Part shown: piece after piece, positions 1 through 5,880 of the stretch | How positions within the stretch are numbered: position 1 is the stretch's first letter | Layout of the letters: each line of letters starts with the position of its first letter | NCBI GenBank assembly: GCA_003519445.1 | Contig: DOWS01000003.1 | Coordinates: forward strand, 1 to 18,092 | Reading direction: 5' to 3' | DNA length: 18,092 nucleotides | DNA from: Candidatus Daviesbacteria bacterium | Lineage (GTDB): Bacteria; Patescibacteriota; Microgenomatia; Daviesbacterales; UBA10151 | Notes under the pieces: model-generated | What the model saw: the letters and a program-made list of their open reading frames with translations, nothing else | Database searches by the model: none | What the model was told of the DNA's origin: nothing | Position numbers and translations under genes: made by a program

Positions 1-1342
1 TTAGCAGCGGTTCTACTTTTTTAAGATAAACTATATTGTATTTGGGGAAATACAAAAAGGTGGCAGGGGCATCTTCCAGAAGGGTTTTTTGAAAATCAAC
101 ATATTTTTGTTTTCTCTCTTCCTGCGTTAGTGCTTTTCTGCCGTCTTCCAAATCTTTATCCACCCTGGCTGATGAATATTTAGTCAAATTGGTTTTTTCT
201 TGTGTAGAGTGCCAGAGGAAATACTGATCAGGATCTTCCGGTATGCTTTGGGTAATTAAAAGAGCCTGGAAATTTTGGGGGATACCGGCTTCCAAACGAA
301 GTTTAGTGTCAAATCCCAACTTTTTCCATTCTGCTGCAACTAACTTACCCACCTCTTCTAAACTTGTTGTGGTGGTTAATACAAGCTCCTGCTTCAGTTT
401 TTCCAGAGAAAGAGCTGATTTGGCCCTTTCAAGCGCAGCTTCCGCCTCTTTTGGATTTGACAAATACTTTTTGGCATCCGGATCAAAAGCCCAGGACTTT
501 GGAGGATACGGATTATTGGCTATTTCCTCTTCATCAATTTGAGGCGCAGAATAACTCAATGCCTGCCTCATAGAGCGGCTGGATAGAAGCGGATCCTTGA
601 TATAATATAAAATAGTCACAATTTTGCTAAAATCAATTTTTTGCTTTAAAACTATTTGTGGATTTTCTTCCTGCGGAAACGGATTGGACAATCCCATTAG
701 AACCTGTACTTCTCCAATATTAAAACCCCAACCAGCTACTTTTTCACTGGGATAAAAGCGGATAATAATTTGAGGAAGACCCTTTTGCAAAGGCTCAAGA
801 AAGATTTTGGTAATAAAAATTCTGCTTTTTTCTATTTTGGAAATTCTATAAGGTCCAATGCCAATTTTCGTACTTTTTTTAAAAACCGGGTTTGTTAAAA
901 GACTGGGGAAAGGAGAATAAGAGTCTTTTAGCTTAAAGGAAATTGTGTACTCATCAGGTATACTCATTTCCGCATCAGGGATATTAAACTCAAAATCATT
1001 GGCAGTTAAAAAAGTATTATCGCTCCATTTTAAATTTTCTTTAATCTTAAATTTAAAAATAGTGCCGTTGTTATTTACTTCCCTACTTGAAACAAGTTCC
1101 ATAAAACCAACAGACAAAAGGCTGGTGACCTCCACCGGCATATCATGTTCCTGATAAGTTCCAACCATGCCTATCCGTAAAATACTGGAACCTGGAAAAA
1201 AATTAAATTTAGCCTGCACTAATCCCAAAAGCAATATGAACAAGAATGGAATAAAAATCCATTTCCACCATCTTGCAATTAAATGCACGAAAATTAGCAC
1301 AAGGATTTTAAAAGCCTTAAAGTTTAAATTTAAAATAGCCAT
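1..1342 (-). CDS. Family 5 extracellular solute-binding protein (peptide-binding type), 3' end cut by window
   Basis: My own reverse-strand translation gives an open frame from an ATG at 1342 to the window edge (447 codons, no stop). The N-terminus is basic with a long hydrophobic stretch at about residues 12-44 (KILVLIF through FIPFLFILLLGLVQA) and no lipobox cysteine, so the protein is probably membrane-anchored with its domain outside the cell. The rest resembles SBP_bac_5 (OppA/DppA) proteins: an LRIGMVGTY strand near 55-63, the family block FKFKIKENLKWSDNTFLTAND at about 96-116 (normally LREGVKWSDG.PLTADD), and SRSMRQALSYSAP near 250-262 (normally VRQALSYAID). The family captures peptides or similar solutes for ABC importers. 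No permease gene is visible here, so the ligand is unknown. The start overlaps the secG stop as TAATG, showing translational coupling at the end of the operon. Confidence 0.85.
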   Translation of the reverse strand, partial: MAILNLNFKAFKILVLIFVHLIARWWKWIFIPFLFILLLGLVQAKFNFFPGSSILRIGMVGTYQEHDMPVEVTSLLSVGFMELVSSREVNNNGTIFKFKIKENLKWSDNTFLTANDFEFNIPDAEMSIPDEYTISFKLKDSYSPFPSLLTNPVFKKSTKIGIGPYRISKIEKSRIFITKIFLEPLQKGLPQIIIRFYPSEKVAGWGFNIGEVQVLMGLSNPFPQEENPQIVLKQKIDFSKIVTILYYIKDPLLSSRSMRQALSYSAPQIDEEEIANNPYPPKSWAFDPDAKKYLSNPKEAEAALERAKSALSLEKLKQELVLTTTTSLEEVGKLVAAEWKKLGFDTKLRLEAGIPQNFQALLITQSIPEDPDQYFLWHSTQEKTNLTKYSSARVDKDLEDGRKALTQEERKQKYVDFQKTLLEDAPATFLYFPKYNIVYLKKVEPLL

Positions 1343-1557
1343 TAGATAAAAAGGCCAAGCAGGGCAAGGAGTATGAAAAACAAGGAAAATAAGATTGTTC
1401 CTTTAAACAGCAGTTTTTCCGCACCTCTTTTGGTTCTATAAAATGAAAAATCCCCTCCAAAGCCGCTGCCTAATCCTGTCCCCTTTTGTTGAATAATAAT
1501 TATCAAAATAAGCACAATGCCTAAAATAATTTGTACAATATAAATGCCTGTTTTCAT
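1342..1557 (-). CDS. secG: Protein translocase subunit SecG
   Basis: This 71-residue protein has the SecG layout: a first membrane helix (about residues 5-22, IYIVQIILGIVLILIIII), the conserved loop QQKGTGLGSGFGG (23-35), and a second helix at about 51-70. SecG is the small auxiliary subunit of the SecYEG channel in the cytoplasmic membrane and helps SecA-driven export. The length matches the family. It lies 31 bp downstream of the PF04020 gene and overlaps the next gene by one base (TAATG). Pairing with a secreted or membrane-anchored solute-binding protein is compatible with an envelope and export operon. Confidence 0.95.
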   Translation of the reverse strand: MKTGIYIVQIILGIVLILIIIIQQKGTGLGSGFGGDFSFYRTKRGAEKLLFKGTILFSLFFILLALLGLFI

Positions 1558-1588
1558 AGGTTTTGATCATTATACAACAAACTTTAAG

Positions 1589-1990
1589 TTAATCCATCAC
1601 CCAATGAAGAAAATTAGTAATAACCCCTATGAGAAACGAAGCTAAAACAGCCACCAAAAGAGGAGATAAGCTAACGCTTGGTATAATAAAACCATTAGTA
1701 GAAAATCCGGGAAAATTATAGGGAATTAAGCGGAAACTGGAAACCAGGGTAGTTAAAACATAAAGGGCAACTACATTTGTAATCCAGGAAAAAAACCCCA
1801 AAGTCATCAGGTTTAGCGGCAAAAGCAGGATTTTTAAAATAGGCACCAAAATCATATTGATCAGGGCAAATACCAAAGCTCCTATCAGCAAAGATTGAAT
1901 TCCACCAGTAAACATAAGGCCCTTAACTACCTGGGTGGTAATCCAAAGCGCAACCAGATTAATAAGATAAAAGCGCAGTAATCTTTTCAT
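1589..1990 (-). CDS. PF04020-type (phage holin 4_2 / YvlD) small membrane protein
   Basis: The 133-residue protein consists almost entirely of four hydrophobic segments (about residues 5-23, 30-58, 62-86 and 107-130). It carries the family-like pieces LINLVALWITTQVV, ALVFALINMILVPILKILLLPLNLMTLG and FFSWITNVVALYVLT. Such proteins are annotated as phage holin family 4 superfamily IV or YvlD-like, but they are widespread chromosomal genes, and a lytic role should not be assumed. Their molecular function is unknown. The ATG overlaps the uvrC stop codon by four bases (ATGA), so the two are probably translationally coupled. ATG is the clear start. Confidence 0.85.
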   Translation of the reverse strand: MKRLLRFYLINLVALWITTQVVKGLMFTGGIQSLLIGALVFALINMILVPILKILLLPLNLMTLGFFSWITNVVALYVLTTLVSSFRLIPYNFPGFSTNGFIIPSVSLSPLLVAVLASFLIGVITNFLHWVMD

Positions 1991-3213
1991 GTAAGTATTA
2001 TTTTATCATGTAATTTCCGGTGATAGCTAAGGGCAAACCTGTGGGCTTCGTCACGGAGTTTTTGCAATAGTTTTAAGGCAGGAGATTTTCTTGGTAGTTT
2101 TATGATTGGGCCTTCAGGAGGATATAGCCATTCCAATCTTTTAGCCAGTCCAAAAACGGGAATTTCTAAATCAACTGCATTTGCCTGACCGCGTCCACCA
2201 TCGACTATAATTAAATCCGGCAAGAGCCAATCATTTCTTAATCTTCTTTGAATTATTTCCCTCATCATTCCAACATCATTTGGCTTGTTTTCTGTTCTGA
2301 TTTTGAATTTTCTATACTGGCTCTTGTCTATTTCCCCATTGGTTAAAACTACCATGGAACCTACTGCTTCTTTACCGGAAATATTGGAAATATCATATCC
2401 TTCTATTCTTTCGGGGATTTTTTTTAGACCTAAAACTTTTTGGAGTTCTTGTAAGGCTAGTTTTTTTTCATCCTCAAGAAAATTTGGATTGTCAAGATAT
2501 GAAAAAACTCTTTGTGACTGGGTTAAATAAAAAATCCCATCAATGGTTTTTTTTATTTTCCCGGCCTTTTCAAAATTTTGCTTTTTAGCCTCATCCAACA
2601 TTTCTTTGTTTAACTCTTGAATTAAATTTTCTTTTTTACCGTCCAAAAACTTTATAAATCTATTGATAATTTTTCTGTAATCTTCCTGGGTTATTTCGCC
2701 AATGCAAGCTCCTGAACAAAGATTAAGATGATAATAAAAACACGCTTTTCTTCCTCCATTGCACCAAGGAAAAACTTTTCTCAAACTCCCAAGAGTATTT
2801 TTAACTGTAGTAGATGAAGGAAAGGGCCCAAAAAAATTCAATGAGTCTTTTAGTTCATGTTTTCTGGCAGTGATAATTTTTGGGTATGTTTCCTTGGTAA
2901 CTTTAATATATAAATAATCTTTATCATCAATTAGCCTGATATTAAATCTGGGTAAGTATTTTTTAATTAAATTAGCTTCTAAAATTAAAGCTTCCAGTTC
3001 TGATTCAACTACCATAGTTTGAACATCATCAATTTTACTCACCAAATTTTTTATGCGGACACCTCTAAGGTGTACGCCTGAAAAATATGAAGCAATCCGG
3101 CTTTTTAAATCAATGGCTTTGCCAACATAGATAATTTGTCCGGTTTTATCTTTAAATAAGTAAACTCCGGGTTTACGGGGAATTCTTTTTAGGTTTATTT
3201 TTGAGTTTAACAT
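1987..3213 (-). CDS. uvrC: UvrC, nucleotide excision repair endonuclease, short form lacking the C-terminal HhH domain
   Basis: UvrC makes the two incisions beside DNA lesions marked by UvrAB. In order: an N-terminal GIY-YIG nuclease (GVYLF 16-20, YVGKA 29-33, R39, E79 in LEANLIKK); four cysteines at 151, 158, 166 and 170, matching the cysteines reported to bind an Fe-S cluster in UvrC; a UVR motif at about 196-226; and the RNase H-like second nuclease with D274 (GYDIS), D338 (IIVDGG) and H391 (DEAHRFA), the expected catalytic triad. The protein ends at residue 408, right after this domain. The usual length is near 600 residues with a tandem helix-hairpin-helix domain, which is absent. The start overlaps the upstream gene by 41 bp. 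No other ATG fits the family N-terminus. Residues about 46-53 are encoded by a palindromic repeat (see repeat at 3055). Confidence 0.95.
   Translation of the reverse strand: MLNSKINLKRIPRKPGVYLFKDKTGQIIYVGKAIDLKSRIASYFSGVHLRGVRIKNLVSKIDDVQTMVVESELEALILEANLIKKYLPRFNIRLIDDKDYLYIKVTKETYPKIITARKHELKDSLNFFGPFPSSTTVKNTLGSLRKVFPWCNGGRKACFYYHLNLCSGACIGEITQEDYRKIINRFIKFLDGKKENLIQELNKEMLDEAKKQNFEKAGKIKKTIDGIFYLTQSQRVFSYLDNPNFLEDEKKLALQELQKVLGLKKIPERIEGYDISNISGKEAVGSMVVLTNGEIDKSQYRKFKIRTENKPNDVGMMREIIQRRLRNDWLLPDLIIVDGGRGQANAVDLEIPVFGLAKRLEWLYPPEGPIIKLPRKSPALKLLQKLRDEAHRFALSYHRKLHDKIILT
3055..3078 (-). repeat. RAYT-type palindrome, copy 3, in frame inside uvrC
   Basis: The core ACACCT-CTA-AGGTGT (3059-3073) with flanking GCGG and ACGC matches the reverse complement of the palindromes bounding the transposase gene at 5162-5880. 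It encodes about residues 46-53 of UvrC (GVHLRGVR), in the loop after the SYFSG of the GIY-YIG domain, a point where UvrC proteins vary in length. The reading frame is kept. Confidence 0.85.
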
Positions 3214-5119
3214 TAACAGGTGAGATTTTAAGCACTCTGCGGCGGATAATCAAGCCTCCCAAAATAGAAAAATAAATTACTGCGCCAAAACCAACAAGGC
3301 CAAAAACTACAAAAGGAGTTGAACCAAAAGCAAAAAAAGGGCTGATAGAGATTTCTTTGGTATATTTTTGGCCGGCTACTGTAACAGTTACACGATCTTC
3401 GTATGAATCAAATATTGATTTGGTTCTCACATTAAATTCAAAATTAGCCTCTCCGTATGCGGGAATAGGTCCAGTAGATCTAGTAGATACATCCAGCATA
3501 TTTAATCTGTCGCTTGAAACCAACATGCCTGTTGTGGCAAATAAAGCATTACCCTGATTGATAAGCTTAACCTTCATTTTACCGGGTAAGCCTGCCAAAA
3601 TAGTGCCGGGCGTTTCAATTTTCACATCTATTTGCGGTTTTCCCAAAAAATCGTTTTCCGAAAGAGTAACTTTAACATCACGGCTATCTGCTCCCTCATA
3701 TTTATACGACCCGGCAGGCACCGGAGAAGTGGAGGATGAGCCCTTAATGGAAAAAACAAAATGATTTAGGTCCAGACGGGAGAAATAATCAACCCCCCCT
3801 GTGGTATTTTCCCAGGTTGGATCAACCATTACCCAGCCGCGGATTTCATCAAAATACTCGGGCCAGGCATGCAAAATATCCCTGTTTAAAGACAAAGGCC
3901 GTAAACTGGGGTTAGCAGAATAGGCATACCCGTCAAGCTCCCGCGCCGGTATGCCTGCAGCCCTGGCCAGAGTAATAAAAAGATCTGTAAATTCCATACA
4001 AACTGCCGAGCCGGGGTTATTTAAAACAGTTAAGGCTCCAAATCTTTCAATATCAGCATTTAATCTTGATGAATCATATTTTAATGAATCAACTACGAAT
4101 CTATAAATAAGTTTAACCTTTTCTTTTGCTTCGCTGTGCTCTTTACCAGCCAAAATTTCAGCCAGTTTTGAGGTTATTTGAGGATGATCCCTTTCCCAGT
4201 ATTTATCAACAGAAGTATATTTTTTCCTTAATTCTCCGTCTAACACAGGATTTTTATTCTTAGAACTGACATAGAGCTTGGCAGATCCTATTACTTTCAC
4301 ATCCATTTTTTGACCGCGGGTTAACCTATACCAGGCCAAATAATTTCCGTCCGCATCTACTGTCACATTTAAGGGTTTTGGTTCTATTCTTTGAAACAAA
4401 ACATCCTGAAAAGCGCTGTCCGGAGGCAATGCAATATTGGTTAAAACAGGCATCAGGTTGGAGTTTTCCAGATGATAGATTAAATCAAAATCAAAAAGTT
4501 GTTTGGTGCCAAAACTGGCTAAAACTCCGGAGTTTGCAAGCTGGTTTTTTTCAAAAGTCAAAAATATTTTTCCGTATTGCAGGGTCTGTGTTTTTGGCTG
4601 GGGGCTGATTAAGGTTGGTTCCCCAAAGCCTTGGGGGACCTGAATTGTTAAATTATAGCTTTCCAGATTGTCTGCGGGGGATATTTTTGGGGCTCTAATT
4701 TCCCAAACCTTACCAATTTTCTCGGCAAAATCCTTGGATTTAAACTGCAAGGTCCAAGGTAAAATCTTATCCAACCCTGCTACCTGTTGGTTGAATTTAA
4801 CCGCAATCGTGGTGGAGCTACCCTGTTTTTCGCTCGTAACTTCCATGGCTCCACTTTCATCAGAAGCTTTGATATCGGAAATTTCTGTTGCGCCAATAGT
4901 TAACTTAAATTGGTTGGCATAGTATTGAGAGGTAAGATTTCTTAAAGTAATCTTTTGGGTAACAGTGGCTGTTCCATCCAAGCCAATGTCATAAATTACA
5001 TTGTATGAGGTGGCAAAACTAGCCTCTTCTTTTGGCTGTTCCTCAGCAGACAAAATAGCAGCCGGAAATAAATAGAAATACAATATAAATGCAATAAAAA
5101 CCAAAATTTTCTTAACCAC
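3173..5119 (-). CDS. Membrane-anchored transglutaminase-like domain protein
   Basis: Numbered from the GTG at 5119 this is a 648-residue protein. It has a signal peptide (MVKKILVFIAF then YLFPAAILSAEEQ, about 1-28), a beta-rich N-terminal region starting near YDIGLDGTATV, and a transglutaminase-like (papain-fold) core at about 330-450 with the triad Cys374 (SAVCMEF), His417 (LHAWPEY) and Asp433 (VMVDPTW). A second beta-rich region (about 490-595), a membrane helix (about 600-626) and a basic tail follow. It is probably anchored outside the cell membrane and may act as a protease, amidase or cross-linking enzyme; the substrate is unknown. The frame stays open to an ATG at 5185, but that would add 22 residues, the first of them encoded by the palindromic repeat. 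The GTG start gives a textbook signal peptide and sits 7 bases after a good -10 site. The 3' end overlaps uvrC by 41 bp. Confidence 0.85.
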   Translation of the reverse strand: MVKKILVFIAFILYFYLFPAAILSAEEQPKEEASFATSYNVIYDIGLDGTATVTQKITLRNLTSQYYANQFKLTIGATEISDIKASDESGAMEVTSEKQGSSTTIAVKFNQQVAGLDKILPWTLQFKSKDFAEKIGKVWEIRAPKISPADNLESYNLTIQVPQGFGEPTLISPQPKTQTLQYGKIFLTFEKNQLANSGVLASFGTKQLFDFDLIYHLENSNLMPVLTNIALPPDSAFQDVLFQRIEPKPLNVTVDADGNYLAWYRLTRGQKMDVKVIGSAKLYVSSKNKNPVLDGELRKKYTSVDKYWERDHPQITSKLAEILAGKEHSEAKEKVKLIYRFVVDSLKYDSSRLNADIERFGALTVLNNPGSAVCMEFTDLFITLARAAGIPARELDGYAYSANPSLRPLSLNRDILHAWPEYFDEIRGWVMVDPTWENTTGGVDYFSRLDLNHFVFSIKGSSSTSPVPAGSYKYEGADSRDVKVTLSENDFLGKPQIDVKIETPGTILAGLPGKMKVKLINQGNALFATTGMLVSSDRLNMLDVSTRSTGPIPAYGEANFEFNVRTKSIFDSYEDRVTVTVAGQKYTKEISISPFFAFGSTPFVVFGLVGFGAVIYFSILGGLIIRRRVLKISPVNVKLKNKPKKNSP

Positions 5120-5126
5120 TTGATTT

Positions 5127-5156
5127 ATTGTAACAATTCTAAATAATTTTAGCCAA
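5127..5156 (-). promoter_or_regulatory. Promoter of the transglutaminase-uvrC-secG operon
   Basis: Read on the minus strand, TTGGCT (5156-5151), an 18-bp spacer and TACAAT (5132-5127) form a sigma70-like promoter. The -10 ends 7 bases before the GTG at 5119, so the predicted transcript starts at or next to the start codon (leaderless). Inferred by consensus only. Confidence 0.5.
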
Positions 5157-5161
5157 TTAGC

Positions 5162-5190
5162 TTGACACCTTAGAGGTGTACGCATAAAAT
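5162..5190 (+). promoter_or_regulatory. Transposase promoter with the palindrome as its spacer
   Basis: TTGACA (5162-5167, perfect -35), a 17-bp spacer and TAAAAT (5185-5190) form a strong promoter. The spacer together with the last bases of the -35 is the palindrome ACACCT-TAG-AGGTGT-ACGC. The start codon at 5197 is 6 bases after the -10, so the mRNA is predicted to be leaderless. The position suggests that a protein binding the palindrome would control transposase transcription. Confidence 0.6.
5164..5183 (+). repeat. RAYT palindrome, copy 1 (left)
   Basis: GACACCT-TAG-AGGTGTACGC, with a perfect 6-bp stem ACACCT/AGGTGT around TAG. Unlike copies 2 and 3, its left flank reads CTTG instead of GCGG. 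That difference shortens the outer stem but creates the TTGACA box. Confidence 0.85.
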
Positions 5191-5196
5191 AAAATT

Positions 5197-5850
5197 ATGC
5201 CGGGACGAATTATTCCTCTTGTAACTGGTCAGTTTTATCATATTTTCAACAGAGGTAGTGATAAACGCAATATTTTTTTACAAAGCAGGGATTATAAAAG
5301 GTTCCAGTATACATTTTATTACTACCAATATGCTGGTCCAAAGAGAAGATTTTCCAAATTGTCAAAGTTAGATTTTAAAAATTTCCAACCTGATCCTGCT
5401 AAAAAATTAGTTGAGATAATTGCTTACTGTTTAATGCCCAACCACTTTCATTTTTTAATAAAGCAGTTAAAGGATGGTGGCATTCCTAATTTTATGAGCA
5501 GTTTATGTAACAGTTATACTAAATATTTTAATATAAAAAACCGCCGGGTTGGTCCGCTTCTGCAAGGAAAATATCAAAATGTGCTGATAGAAAGCGAGGA
5601 ACAGTTATTACATGTCTCAAGATATATTCACCTTAATCCAATAGTTTCCGGTATCACGAAAAACCTTATTAATTATCAATGGTCTTCTTATCCTGAATAT
5701 ATTGCGGGATATAACCATTTTTGCCAGCCAAAAGAAGTGTTGAGTTTATTTCCTTCTCCCCGGAAATACCAGGAGTTTGTAGACAATCAAATTGATTATG
5801 CTACTACTTTGGAGATTATCAAACATCAGGTTATTGATATTAATGGCTAG
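5197..5850 (+). CDS. REP-associated tyrosine transposase (Y1/HUH, IS200-like superfamily)
   Basis: The 217-residue protein matches the Y1_Tnp/RAYT pattern: an N-terminal GQFYHIFNRGSDKRNIF block (11-27), the HUH metal-binding motif PNHFHFL (81-87, His83 and His85), and the hallmark SRYIHLNPI (141-149), in which Tyr143 is a good candidate for the nucleophile. These single-strand DNA endonucleases nick and join next to hairpins and are linked to REP palindromes in other bacteria. Many are single-copy, domesticated genes. Here palindromes flank the gene, which supports a RAYT over an ordinary IS200. The ATG at 5197 is 6 bases after the -10 and there is no Shine-Dalgarno site. All motifs are present, so the gene looks intact. 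Confidence 0.92.
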   Translation: MPGRIIPLVTGQFYHIFNRGSDKRNIFLQSRDYKRFQYTFYYYQYAGPKRRFSKLSKLDFKNFQPDPAKKLVEIIAYCLMPNHFHFLIKQLKDGGIPNFMSSLCNSYTKYFNIKNRRVGPLLQGKYQNVLIESEEQLLHVSRYIHLNPIVSGITKNLINYQWSSYPEYIAGYNHFCQPKEVLSLFPSPRKYQEFVDNQIDYATTLEIIKHQVIDING

Positions 5851-5853
5851 TTT

Positions 5854-5880
5854 GTGCGGACACCTTAGAGGTGTACGCAC
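5854..5880 (+). repeat. RAYT palindrome, copy 2 (right), longest version
   Basis: Two 12-base arms, GTGCGGACACCT and AGGTGTACGCAC, around TAG pair with a single G/A mismatch at the sixth base. A mismatch within a long stem is a common trait of REP sequences. It lies 3 bp after the transposase stop and touches the convergent uvrA stop codon. Confidence 0.9.

Larger units (their letters stand above)
5162..5880 (+). mobile_element. RAYT element: REP-associated tyrosine transposase gene between two palindromes
   Basis: A Y1/HUH transposase gene (5197-5850) is bounded by two directly oriented copies of the palindrome ACACCT-TAG-AGGTGT (5165-5179 and 5860-5874). The element sits between the uvrA stop and the promoter of the transglutaminase operon, opposite in direction to both. 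The boundaries are set at the outer ends of the repeats, and the left end also includes the transposase -35 box. The right repeat ends on the first base of the uvrA stop codon (5880-5882). Confidence 0.7.

Noticed and set aside
1167..1349. Plus-strand open frame opposite the solute-binding protein and secG
   Set aside because: Low-complexity Lys/Ile-rich translation; the opposite strand encodes recognisable SBP_5 and SecG proteins.
1589..1990. A prophage or lysis cassette suggested by the holin-type name
   Set aside because: No endolysin, capsid or integrase genes nearby; PF04020 proteins are common chromosomal membrane proteins.
5854..5880. Bidirectional intrinsic terminator between the transposase and uvrA
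   Set aside because: The stem is good, but no T-run follows on either strand, and the sequence recurs as a mobile-type palindrome.
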